Under the pieces are notes generated by a model that did not search any database, was not told the DNA's origin, and saw only the letters and a program-made list of their open reading frames with translations. From positions 1 to 47,939 of the forward strand of contig CAJUDU010000013.1 in NCBI GenBank assembly GCA_910584935.1: a DNA stretch of 47,939 nt, in the 5' to 3' direction. Below are positions 40,887-47,939 of the stretch, one piece after another. Numbering within the stretch: position 1 is the first letter of the stretch; each line of letters begins with the position of its first letter. This stretch comes from an uncultured Butyricicoccus sp. Lineage in GTDB: Bacteria > Bacillota > Clostridia > Oscillospirales > Butyricicoccaceae. A program made the position numbers and the translations under genes.

Positions 40887-41306
40887 TTATTGCTGTCCGC
40901 GCCGGAAATCCAAATAGCCTTGCAAAATCAGCGTTGCCGCGACAGCATCAATAGTTTGACGATGCTTTTTTGCTTTTTTGCCGCTGTTATGCAGGATTTG
41001 ATGAGCGGCAACCGTTGTGCGCCGTTCATCCCATAAAACCACTGGGATGCCTGTTTGTTCTTGAAGCGTGGCGGCAAGGGCTTCGCATTTTTGTGCCTGC
41101 GTACCAATGGTACCATTCATATTTTTTGGATAGCCGAGTACGATTTCTTCAATCTTATTATCTGTAATAAAACGGCAAAGCGCTGCAACCAGTTTGTCAT
41201 GGTTCCATTCATGGATAACCGATGGGGAGCCAGCAAGCAGCCCAGTTGGGTCAGAAACAGATAAGCCTGTACGCGCATCGCCATAGTCAATGCCAAGGAT
41301 TTTCAT
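40887..41306 (-). CDS. ruvX: Holliday junction resolvase-like RuvX (YqgF)
   Basis: A 139-residue RNase H-fold protein of the RuvX/YqgF family, implicated in Holliday junction or rRNA processing. MKILGIDYGDARTGLSVSDPTG begins with the first metal Asp (D7), EEIVLGYPKNMNGTIG is the usual middle motif, and LWDERRTTVAAHQIL and IDAVAATLILQGYL contribute the remaining acidic residues. The MBOAT gene begins 13 bp downstream. In relatives it clusters with ireB, but ireB is 35 kb away here. Confidence 0.95.
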   Translation of the reverse strand: MKILGIDYGDARTGLSVSDPTGLLAGSPSVIHEWNHDKLVAALCRFITDNKIEEIVLGYPKNMNGTIGTQAQKCEALAATLQEQTGIPVVLWDERRTTVAAHQILHNSGKKAKKHRQTIDAVAATLILQGYLDFRRGQQ

Positions 41307-41346
41307 GGATTCCCCTCCAGATGCTTATTTTTTGTCATATGCGGCT

Positions 41347-41352
41347 ATTATA
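41347..41352 (-). promoter_or_regulatory. Extended -10 box of ruvX
   Basis: Minus-strand TGCTATAAT, with a poor -35. It lies about 40 bp before the ruvX start. Confidence 0.5.
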
Positions 41353-41547
41353 GCACAAAAACAGCCTGAAGGGAAGCGGTGCCCCACGAAAAAGGGCATT
41401 TTATACAAGGGTTAACTGGTAAAGTTGAATATTACAACCCTAAAATCCCACTATGATATATACCGTCGCACTGGAAAGAAGGCAAGGAACTTGTTGCACT
41501 TGCGCAATAAAAAGGGTTACGGCTGGGCTGCGCGTCAGATCCCATCC

Positions 41548-41576
41548 TTGCCTTTTAGCTGCCAGCATAGTAAAAT
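41548..41576 (+). promoter_or_regulatory. Promoter of the first GNAT gene
   Basis: TTGCCT (41548-41553) and TAAAAT (41571-41576) with 17-bp spacing, about 60 bp before the start. Confidence 0.55.
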
Positions 41577-41637
41577 ACAGATATATTCAGGAAATCTGTC
41601 GGGTTTCCGCAAATCCTGCAAGGTGGTGTGTTATTAT

Positions 41638-42087
41638 ATGGATATCCAGCAAATTACACAAAATAAAGAACGCTTTATGGAATTACTATTACTGGGTGAT
41701 GAGCAAGAATCCATGGTTCAAAAATATCTTACGCACAGCAGTTTATATGTGTTAATGGAACCCGGCATCGCTTATGGTATCTGTGCTGTGACTGATGCGG
41801 GCAGCCAAATTGCAGAAATCAAAAATCTTGCCATCCTGCCAGCGTTTCAGCGGCTGGGTTATGGGACAATACTTGTGCAATATGTTTTGACGCAGCTGCG
41901 CCGTCAAGGTTTTACCTATGTCCAGCTTGGTACAGGTGAAACGCCTGGTACTCTTGCATTTTATCAGAAGTTAGGATTTCAGCCCTGTGGCAGGATACCA
42001 GATTTTTTCACCCTGCATTATGACCATCCCATTATTGAAGAAGGCGTCCAGTTAAAAGATATGATTTATTTGGGACAGCCTTTATAA
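41638..42087 (+). CDS. GNAT-family N-acetyltransferase (first copy)
   Basis: A 149-residue acetyltransferase of the GNAT fold. The acetyl-CoA binding motif A is IKNLAILPAFQRLGYGTILVQYV (about 61-83), followed by LGTGETPGTLAFYQKLGFQPCGR (motif B). I start it at ATG 41638, with AAGGTGG upstream, because the reading frame upstream lacks family sequence. Acceptor substrate is unknown. It resembles Bacillus YvbK-type proteins. A second GNAT gene follows after 83 bp with its own palindromic promoter. Confidence 0.85.
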   Translation: MDIQQITQNKERFMELLLLGDEQESMVQKYLTHSSLYVLMEPGIAYGICAVTDAGSQIAEIKNLAILPAFQRLGYGTILVQYVLTQLRRQGFTYVQLGTGETPGTLAFYQKLGFQPCGRIPDFFTLHYDHPIIEEGVQLKDMIYLGQPL

Positions 42088-42128
42088 TTTTTTTTGCACA
42101 GTATGGGAACCAGATAAATTTTTTCTGC

Positions 42129-42144
42129 GTCTATTATAATAGAC
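42129..42144 (+). promoter_or_regulatory. Palindromic operator at the -10 of the second GNAT gene
   Basis: GTCTATTATAATAGAC is a perfect 16-bp palindrome containing TATAAT, 26 bp before the second GNAT gene. A repressor dimer would occlude RNA polymerase here. The -35 box is weak. Confidence 0.6.
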
Positions 42145-42170
42145 AACCGAACCACACAGAAAGGCGAACT

Positions 42171-42653
42171 ATGAAAATCCATATTATCCCTGCCTATGAT
42201 CATCCGCAGCAAACCGGCATATTATTTTCGGAATATACGAATATGCTGATTGCCCATGATCCTACTTTTCAGCAATATCTTTTAATACAGCATTATGAAG
42301 ATGAAATCCGAGATTTGGAATCCAAATATGGGCTTCCAGATGGCAGGTTATATTTGGTTTATGCTGACACAGCACTTGCTGGCTGCATTGGCTTGCGGAA
42401 AATAGACAAACAGTCTTGTGAAATGAAACGCCTTTATGTCAGACCGCAATTTCGCGGACAGCAAATCGGCGACCAGCTTATTAAGCAAATTATCTCTGAT
42501 GCACAGAAAATTGGCTATCAGTTTATGCTGTTGGATACACTTCCATTTCTCAGCAGCGCATTACACCTGTACCAGAAATATGGGTTTTATGATATCCCGC
42601 GTTATAATGACAACCCCATAGACGGTTCAATCTATATGCAACTTGATTTATAA
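42171..42653 (+). CDS. GNAT-family N-acetyltransferase (second copy)
   Basis: A 160-residue GNAT acetyltransferase with the beta-bulge and CoA motif MKRLYVRPQFRGQQIGDQLIKQI (85-107, RxxGxxxG-type loop at 95-100) and a YQKYGFYDIPRYNDNP ending. Its first 60 residues are not very similar to the first copy, so it is not a simple duplicate. The ribosome binding site GAAAGGCG lies near the ATG. The serpin gene starts 26 bp later, and the two are probably co-transcribed under the palindromic promoter. Confidence 0.85.
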   Translation: MKIHIIPAYDHPQQTGILFSEYTNMLIAHDPTFQQYLLIQHYEDEIRDLESKYGLPDGRLYLVYADTALAGCIGLRKIDKQSCEMKRLYVRPQFRGQQIGDQLIKQIISDAQKIGYQFMLLDTLPFLSSALHLYQKYGFYDIPRYNDNPIDGSIYMQLDL

Positions 42654-42679
42654 AAAATTTTTATTGGGAGGGATTTATT

Positions 42680-43972
42680 ATGACCAAACAACTGATTTCC
42701 ATGCTTTTAAGCACCATCATTGGAACTTCTTCCATGTGTACCCCATCCATGCCCGCGCAAAGTTCTGGCTTTGTTGCATCCCCAACCTATCCCGCAGCGA
42801 TTTCCTACCATGATTACGATGCACGAGCACAGGTACGAGAACAAAACCAAGTGGAAGAAAACTTTTTGCAAGCCGTTGAAGATTTTACCGCAAAAACTTC
42901 CGCGCCATTGCTTTCCGGCAAAGAAAATGCGTGTTATTCCCCTGTCAGCCTGTATTTTGCCTTATCGCTTTCCGCAGCTGGCGCACATGGCACAACACAA
43001 CAGCAGCTTTTATCCTTGCTTGGCGTAAAAGATGCCGCTTCCCTCACCGATTCCTGTGCAAAACTATACCGCCAATTATATGCGGACAATGAAATGGGTT
43101 CACTAAAAATCGCCAATTCCCTTTGGATGGCAGACCATATTTTGGGTCAGCCTGTCACCTTTGAGCAGGATTTTTTGAACACAGCAACAAAGGATTTCTA
43201 TGCTTCCTTATACACTGGTGATTTAACAGCAGCTTCCACACTTTCCGATATGGCAAAGTGGGTGGAAGACAATACTGGCGGAAAAATTACGCCAAAATTT
43301 CAGGCTGATCCGCTTGCCCTGCTTTACCTGATGAACACCATTTATTTCAAAGACCAATGGGTCAGCCAATTTTCTGAAAGCAGCAATACTGTGGATACCT
43401 TCCATCTTGCTGATGGCAAAACGATAGATGCTACCTTTATGCACCAAACAGAATCCTCCTCCATTTTCCATGGCAATGGATATACTACCGCTGGGTTAGG
43501 GCTTCGAAATTATGGGTCAATCTATTTTGTCCTGCCAGATGAAGGTGTATCGCTTGACAGCCTGCTGACAGCAGAACGCCTGCCTGAAATCTTCTCCAGT
43601 GTTTCCGGTGACTATACGCGGATTATCTGGTCTGTGCCGAAATTCACTTATAACACTGACCTGAATCTAAAGAAAATGTTGCAGTCCACTGGTGTTACAG
43701 ATATTTTTGATAAAAGCTGTGCAGATTTAAGCAGAATGACCAAAACAGCCGCTTATCTGTCAAACGCAAAGCAGCAGACTTATATTGCACTGGATGAAAA
43801 TGGTGTAGAAGCGGCAGCTTATACCGAATTGGTTTTTTCCTCGACAGGCGCAATACCATCCGAAGAACCGATTGCATTTACATTAGACCGCCCATTCCTG
43901 TATTTCATTACATCAAATGACAATACGCCTTTGTTTGTCGGCGTTTGTGTGCAATCTACCGCCGCAAAATAA
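42680..43972 (+). CDS. Secreted serpin (serine protease inhibitor)
   Basis: A 430-residue serpin with an N-terminal export signal (about 1-25; the Cys near residue 20 does not sit in a standard lipobox). Family motifs are present in order: ADNEMGSLKIANSLW, DMAKWVEDNTGGKITPKF, LLYLMNTIYFKDQWVSQF, the hinge NGVEAAAYTEL (about 374-384), and the C-terminal DRPFLYFITSNDNTPLFVGV. The reactive loop is rich in small residues (SSTGAIP), which suggests an elastase- or subtilisin-type target, but P1 cannot be fixed. Gut Clostridia use such serpins against host or microbial proteases. Confidence 0.93.
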   Translation: MTKQLISMLLSTIIGTSSMCTPSMPAQSSGFVASPTYPAAISYHDYDARAQVREQNQVEENFLQAVEDFTAKTSAPLLSGKENACYSPVSLYFALSLSAAGAHGTTQQQLLSLLGVKDAASLTDSCAKLYRQLYADNEMGSLKIANSLWMADHILGQPVTFEQDFLNTATKDFYASLYTGDLTAASTLSDMAKWVEDNTGGKITPKFQADPLALLYLMNTIYFKDQWVSQFSESSNTVDTFHLADGKTIDATFMHQTESSSIFHGNGYTTAGLGLRNYGSIYFVLPDEGVSLDSLLTAERLPEIFSSVSGDYTRIIWSVPKFTYNTDLNLKKMLQSTGVTDIFDKSCADLSRMTKTAAYLSNAKQQTYIALDENGVEAAAYTELVFSSTGAIPSEEPIAFTLDRPFLYFITSNDNTPLFVGVCVQSTAAK

Positions 43973-44096
43973 AATAATAATCCCCTGGATTGCTGATGGG
44001 TTTTTCTCAATCTACTAAAATAATACTGAATATGATGCGATAATCACTAAATCGCGCCATATCTTGTGTGAAATGTTCTGGCATATTGAAACGCTA

Positions 44097-44126
44097 TTTC
44101 ACGTTTACACCAACTTTACACCATTT
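44097..44126 (+). repeat. 30-bp direct repeat, left copy
   Basis: The 30 bases starting TTTCACGTTTACACC share 28 positions with 47836-47865. Inside it, TTTACACC itself occurs twice with a 3-bp spacer. The pair brackets the AT-rich islet. Confidence 0.75.
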
Positions 44127-44161
44127 GAAGAAATCTCGATGTGGTTTTCAACTTTCTTGCG

Positions 44162-44205
44162 AAAAAAAAGAGGGTGCAGGTATCAATGACGATACTTACA
44201 CCCTC
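44162..44205 (-). terminator. Intrinsic terminator of the first islet SLH gene
   Basis: GAGGGTG-C-AGGTATC pairs with GATACT-T-ACACCCTC (one mismatch, one wobble), followed on the minus strand by eight T. It is about 200 bp past the SLH gene stop. Confidence 0.8.
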
Positions 44206-44402
44206 ATATAATCTATTTTGACTTGAATAGAAAAGTTCCTCGCGGAAAACCAGGAAGTCTTTAGAAGCTATCCCTTTCGATCATATAGCTTTCCTGAAAC
44301 ATTATTTTGTACTCACTGCATTCTGATTGCTTAAACGATTATGAATACAACTTCCGACTATTAACTATTTTGCGTTTTTTTGAAATGCAAATTTGCTTTT
44401 GA

Positions 44403-45446
44403 TCATTTGCTTTTGTATTCTCTTATTTGGGCATCTATATTCGGATAATCAGTATCATCATACATTTTCGACAGTGTAATTTCCCCTATGATATTATGCG
44501 TCCCATAGGAATCATATTTCTGGAGAAACTTCATCTGCCGATCGTTTTTCCCTTTTGACAAACGGATACAACAATCGGCAGACTCTTCAAACCATTCAAT
44601 AGTCATATTGCTGTACCAAAGGCTGCCTTTCAGATAAAGCGAAACACTCTCATCATTTTCTGCTTCAAAATTCCCCCAATAAAAACAAGAACGTTCTACG
44701 AGTCCTGCTGTTCCATTTGGATATAAAGTTAATCTTGCATATTCCTGTAGTGATTGATACTCTACATTCTCCCAAACACCGGTTAATGTATAACTCCATT
44801 CATTATGATTCGTTTGAGGTAATGCGTCATCTGGGAAAAATGCCTGTTTCAACATGACACAGGCTTCTGCACGGGTCAATGTATTATTTAACCGTAAAGT
44901 TGAATCTGAATACCCGCTGATAATTTTCCTTTCTGCCGCCAAAGCAATATATGCCGATATGTCTTGAGGAACAGCCGCGCCATCTTTAAATTTTTGCTTC
45001 AAAATGGTGTTATCTGCATCTCCTAGATTCAAGTGCATTGCGCCTACAATCATCTGTACAAAATCACCTCTGGTAATTTGTGAATCGGGACTAAAATAAT
45101 TGTTATGCGCTACAACATGGGGGAGCGCTGTAATGTAATGCTCTGCCCAATGCCCAGAAATATCAACTAGATCAGTTGACGATGATTCAGATGGTGTAAT
45201 TTTAGCCGATGTGCAAATCAAAGTAGCAGCTTCTGCTTTTGATAATGTCCTGTCAGGCGCAAATGTCCCATCGCTATACCCATTGATGACTTCACGTTCG
45301 GTCAGTAATTGAATATATGCTTTTGCCCAATGGTTTCCCACATCACGAAATGATTTTGTGGCAGATGCCGAAACTCCCATAAACGCTTGAGTCACAAGAT
45401 TAACAGCAATCAGCGAACAAGCAAATTTCTTCATTAATTGTTTCAT
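44403..45446 (-). CDS. Secreted SLH-domain protein with C-terminal beta domain
   Basis: A 347-residue exported protein: signal peptide (about 1-28), three SLH modules (about 32-75, 93-140 and 150-205; typical HWAKAYIQLLTEREVINGYSDGTFAPDRTLSKAEAATLI), and a C-terminal beta-rich, lipocalin-like domain of about 125 residues (LTGVWENVEYQ and LTLYPNGTAGLVE). I start at ATG 45446 because a GGGGGT ribosome site lies 8 nt before and the longer frame begins with an unlikely TTG. The base composition is more AT-rich than in the backbone. Confidence 0.88.
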   Translation of the reverse strand: MKQLMKKFACSLIAVNLVTQAFMGVSASATKSFRDVGNHWAKAYIQLLTEREVINGYSDGTFAPDRTLSKAEAATLICTSAKITPSESSSTDLVDISGHWAEHYITALPHVVAHNNYFSPDSQITRGDFVQMIVGAMHLNLGDADNTILKQKFKDGAAVPQDISAYIALAAERKIISGYSDSTLRLNNTLTRAEACVMLKQAFFPDDALPQTNHNEWSYTLTGVWENVEYQSLQEYARLTLYPNGTAGLVERSCFYWGNFEAENDESVSLYLKGSLWYSNMTIEWFEESADCCIRLSKGKNDRQMKFLQKYDSYGTHNIIGEITLSKMYDDTDYPNIDAQIREYKSK

Positions 45447-45472
45447 ATACAATACCCCCAATATAAGTTGAC

Positions 45473-45497
45473 AATCCTCAGACTAAAGCTGGAGATT
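45473..45497 (-). mobile_element. IS200/IS605 right-end hairpin
   Basis: On the minus strand, GAATCTCCAGCTTTAGTCTGAGGATTGTCAA-like sequence (quoted in parts: GAATCTCC, GCTTTAG, GAGGATTGTCAA) reproduces the typical IS605-family right end, with CTGGAG pairing with CTCAG. It lies directly past the tnpB remnant. Confidence 0.65.
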
Positions 45498-45556
45498 CTC
45501 AACTCAATGATCATTGACTTTAACCAGCGAGGTCTTACACAATCTCCCCGAGCGTA

Positions 45557-46012
45557 TTAGTTTGGATGTGTCCCGTCCTGCCGTATGTGTTCTGGTTGCA
45601 CCAACAAGCACAGACTTTTTTCAGGATATTCTTTACGGGCGTTCACATCCCAGCCGTAGACAACTCCGCACATTGGGCATATCCACCCCCGAACAGGCAG
45701 GTCTTTCGTACCATTTACTGTGAATCGCAAACGAAACCCAGCATCGCTTGCTTTCCATACCATTTCGTCTTATACTTCAACGGCTACCAGAACTTTCTCC
45801 AAGAAATACCAAAAATAACCTGTGCCAATTTGTGCTTTGACCATATTAATTGAAACTAAATCTTTAATGTGTATGTAGATTCATATAAAGTCAGCAGACA
45901 GCTTGTGAAGTATATCTGATCTTTAATCAAAATATATCCATGTTGTTTGCGACCTAAATCCTTGCTTTGGATTCTGCAACACAGCAACCGACAGGATGCG
46001 TCCTTTGACTTT
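45557..46012 (-). pseudogene. tnpB: Degraded IS200/IS605 TnpB gene
   Basis: The minus strand holds broken TnpB sequence in several frames. KVKGRILSVAVLQNP (about 46012-45968) matches the beta-barrel part. Then comes SWRKFW, a stop, and LKYKTKWYGK (about 45820-45770). After a frame shift the C-terminal zinc region PVRGWICPMCGVVYGWDVNARK (about 45690-45640) ends near 45557. In intact TnpB this is WxCxxCGxxHDRDxNA; the last Asp and Asn remain, but HDRD has become YGWD. A large internal deletion is apparent. The element cannot be active. Confidence 0.75.
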
Positions 46013-46052
46013 TTTTGCTGATACAGCATTTGATAAAAAGTGCGTTTTTATA

Positions 46053-47723
46053 TCAAGAATGTACCCAAATTATTTTATCTTCATCTGCATAGTCCATTGC
46101 AATGACTAATTGACCTGATTTATCACGCAATATATGCAGAGTTTCAGACATTTGGGTTTCTTCTTCATATGTCACGTAACTAACCTCTATCTTATCGCCA
46201 TCGATTCTAAATTTACCTTTGCCACCACAACCTATTCCGATATAATATTCAAAGGATGAATTTCTTCTAAATTCCATGCTATCCCCGTATTTTATACCTG
46301 AACCAAATAAACCTCTTAGGGATTCTCCTGTCACGTCCATTGTACGCTGAGCATCCAATTTCCATTCACCTAGTAATTCGTTTTCTGAAATAGCAGTACT
46401 CACATAATCAGAGTTCAATACATAATTTAATAGCACTTTTACCGCCATTTTGTCCTTAACATAATGAAACAATCTCCCCATAGTTACTATTGCTTGTTCC
46501 CTGGAATAGTTCATTTTAGGAGAAAATTGATTATTGGTAGTTGCATTCATAATGTATTTTCCATCATATAAACATGATGTCACTATTTTGACGGATTCTT
46601 TAGCCCAGCTTGAAATAGCTGTTGCATCAGAAAATTTATTGTTTAATTTATTAGGCATAGTATTTTCAAACAAACCACACATTTTTCTTATAATCACAGC
46701 AGCTTCTTCCCGTGTAATCTCGCTATCTGGATTGAAATGATAATTGTCAGCACCATTAACAATCTCCAAAGCATTCATTGCTATAACAGAGTTATTCTGT
46801 GTATCTGAAAATCTGCTATATGCTACTTTATTATATTTCTTAAGGATTCCTTCTGTATTAGTTCCAAATTTAGCACACAATGTTTGAGTTGCTAATACGC
46901 AAAATTCCTCACGAGTTATTGCTTGCTGATAATTATTTTTTAAATTTGAAGGAACGATTCCTAAATTTATTGCAGCATTCACTTCTTTTTCCGCCCATGA
47001 AGATGGCTCATTATAATTTTTACCTTTTACAGCCGATAATACGCTATCTAATAATGTTTCAGGTGGTACTACATCACTATATTCCTCTAGCACACTTATC
47101 TTTTGTATTGAACTTATCCAATTGTTATATTCATTCCATGATATGATCTTATCATTCAAAGCGGTCTTTCTTGATATTACATCCATATCTGGATTGAGTT
47201 GAAATTCAGTATATAGATGCTGTTCTAAATTTATAGATTTACCGCTTACACTATATAAGTACCAATCAGCACCTCTTGAAATCGGATCATCTCCGTCACC
47301 AGTTTCGCCTGATTCTGAAAAAATAGCAAAGTATTTCCTTTCGTTCTTAGCTACTATGCCGCTAAATCCTTCTGGACCACCTGCTTGTGCATATAAAACT
47401 TTCTCTGTAATAAGTGGTACCACTGTATTACCATTCATTGTGTATATACTCGTTACACAACAATCAAAAGCTTCTGTTATTTCGTTGCTTTTCATCTTAG
47501 TGGTGTATAACAAAATCAGCTCTGGTACACCATTATTATCAATATCATACAATATTCCCCTGGGCTCACGATAACCTGTATGACGTTTCTTTGCATCTTC
47601 TATAATGCTTTGATAACTTGTGGTATCTAATGGATTCCCATACCACTCTAAAGCATACGCATTTACCCCAACTGATGAAAATACAGATACAATGACAATT
47701 AAAAATGCTAATATTCTTTTCAT
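46053..47723 (-). CDS. Large SLH-domain surface protein with lipocalin-like C-terminus
   Basis: A 556-residue exported protein: signal peptide (1 to about 25, MKRILAFLIVIVSVFSSVGVNAYA), an N-terminal domain with an FG-GAP/calcium-type loop YDIDNNGVPELIL (around 59-71), three SLH modules (about 240-430; ITREEFCVL, ITREEAAVII, YSREQAIVTM), and a C-terminal beta-rich domain LLGEWKLDAQRTMDV to WVHS like that of the other islet SLH protein. ATG 47723 is preceded by AAGG 9 nt away; the in-frame ATG at 47732 is too close to it. AT-rich throughout, so probably transferred. Confidence 0.88.
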   Translation of the reverse strand: MKRILAFLIVIVSVFSSVGVNAYALEWYGNPLDTTSYQSIIEDAKKRHTGYREPRGILYDIDNNGVPELILLYTTKMKSNEITEAFDCCVTSIYTMNGNTVVPLITEKVLYAQAGGPEGFSGIVAKNERKYFAIFSESGETGDGDDPISRGADWYLYSVSGKSINLEQHLYTEFQLNPDMDVISRKTALNDKIISWNEYNNWISSIQKISVLEEYSDVVPPETLLDSVLSAVKGKNYNEPSSWAEKEVNAAINLGIVPSNLKNNYQQAITREEFCVLATQTLCAKFGTNTEGILKKYNKVAYSRFSDTQNNSVIAMNALEIVNGADNYHFNPDSEITREEAAVIIRKMCGLFENTMPNKLNNKFSDATAISSWAKESVKIVTSCLYDGKYIMNATTNNQFSPKMNYSREQAIVTMGRLFHYVKDKMAVKVLLNYVLNSDYVSTAISENELLGEWKLDAQRTMDVTGESLRGLFGSGIKYGDSMEFRRNSSFEYYIGIGCGGKGKFRIDGDKIEVSYVTYEEETQMSETLHILRDKSGQLVIAMDYADEDKIIWVHS

Positions 47724-47768
47724 ATATCTCATCCTTACTAGTACTCAACTTTCCAACATATTATCATA

Positions 47769-47797
47769 ATTATACTATATTCAAATATATATATCAA
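47769..47797 (-). promoter_or_regulatory. Promoter of the large SLH protein gene
   Basis: Minus-strand TTGATA (47792-47797) and TATAAT (47769-47774) with 17-bp spacing, about 46 bp before the start. Confidence 0.7.
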
Positions 47798-47835
47798 CTA
47801 TTTTGTTGAAATATTTTATATAATTCGGCATACTT

Positions 47836-47865
47836 TTTCATGTTTACACCAATTTTACACCATTT
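47836..47865 (+). repeat. 30-bp direct repeat, right copy
   Basis: TTTCATGTTTACACC onward is identical to the left copy at 28 of 30 positions. Both carry a GGCATA just upstream, so the homology may be a little longer. It marks the right boundary of the islet. Confidence 0.75.
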
Positions 47866-47909
47866 AGAGAGATGATCAACCTAATTTTAAGGAACCACTG
47901 ATTTAATCC

Positions 47910-47937
47910 TTCATAAGTCAAGAAGGTGTGGTATAAT
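47910..47937 (+). promoter_or_regulatory. Rightward promoter at the window end
   Basis: TATAAT (47932-47937) with an extended TGG and TTCATA (47910-47915) 16 bp upstream. The gene it serves lies outside the window. The adjoining GGAACCACTGATTTAATC (47891 on) may be an insertion-sequence end, but that is uncertain. Confidence 0.45.
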
Positions 47938-47939
47938 AG

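Larger units (their letters stand above)
41307..41637. other. Intergenic region between ruvX and the first GNAT gene
   Basis: About 330 bp with two divergent promoters and no gene. The ruvX side has an extended -10 (minus TATAAT, 41347-41352, preceded by TGC). AAGGCAAGG (41479-41487) and CCTTGCCTT (41546-41554) are a 9-bp inverted repeat whose right arm overlaps the -35 of the next promoter. Confidence 0.5.
43973..44402. other. Intergenic stretch between the serpin and SLH genes
   Basis: This stretch of about 430 bp has no gene. It contains the left copy of a 30-bp direct repeat (44097-44126), a strong leftward terminator (44162-44205), and a long AT-rich 3' region of the SLH gene. The composition becomes clearly more AT-rich from here to the window end. 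Confidence 0.6.

Noticed and set aside
41461..41560. tRNA gene in the GNAT upstream region
   Set aside because: There is an inverted repeat but no cloverleaf, no GTTC-type T loop and no CCA-type end.
44403..45461. Start of the islet SLH gene at TTG 45461
   Set aside because: It would place five residues before the signal peptide and use the ribosome binding site as coding sequence. ATG 45446 is better.

Overview
The window comes from a Gram-positive, endospore-forming member of the Clostridia, most likely an Oscillospiraceae/Ruminococcaceae-type gut anaerobe. The evidence is the yabP-yabQ-divIC-yabR sporulation/division cluster, ireB, murT-gatD, a T-box in front of pheST, DnaD/DnaI-type primosome genes, a long-form hpf, SLH-domain surface proteins and a secreted serpin. 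This placement is inferred from gene content only. No rRNA or tRNA gene was found.

Layout. 1-5640: hemW, an ACT-domain gene with its UPF0210 partner, a tautomerase, a small membrane protein/HTH pair behind a strong promoter with a palindromic operator, then leftward sirtuin, nitroreductase and ireB genes. 5755-9570: leftward pheST behind a phenylalanine T-box. 9760-10777: azlCD. 10829-13826: leftward glmU-prs and ymdB; the GlmU N-terminal domain is degenerate. 14062-17602: dnaD-like and dnaI/dnaC-like genes, then a SbcD-type nuclease gene. 17889-23086: a sodium:solute symporter, an unrecognised 313-residue protein, cysS and an LRAT-domain protein, all leftward. 23231-26397: a 30-residue membrane peptide with a DUF4364 gene, a leftward HAD-padR-HAAS group, and a Cdd1-like/YedF-like pair. 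26718-31156: an AgrA/AgrC-type two-component system and murT-gatD.

31400-38158: a solitary cas6 with its own promoter and no array or other cas gene, an SLH surface protein, the yabPQ-divIC-yabR cluster, a candidate small RNA of about 92 nt on the minus strand, an amidohydrolase translationally coupled to a fumarase alpha subunit without its beta partner, and hpf. 38225-41306: a leftward ruvX-MBOAT-DHHW operon, probably for O-acylation of a surface polymer. 41638-43972: two GNAT acetyltransferases and a secreted serpin.

44100-47865 is an AT-rich islet between two near-identical 30-bp direct repeats. It holds two SLH-plus-beta-domain surface proteins and a wrecked tnpB (IS200/IS605) with its right-end hairpin. 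The rest of the window reads as a normal chromosomal backbone. The least explained items are the orphan Cas6, the sRNA unit at 35247-35372, the islet, the degenerate GlmU and the unpaired FumA alpha.
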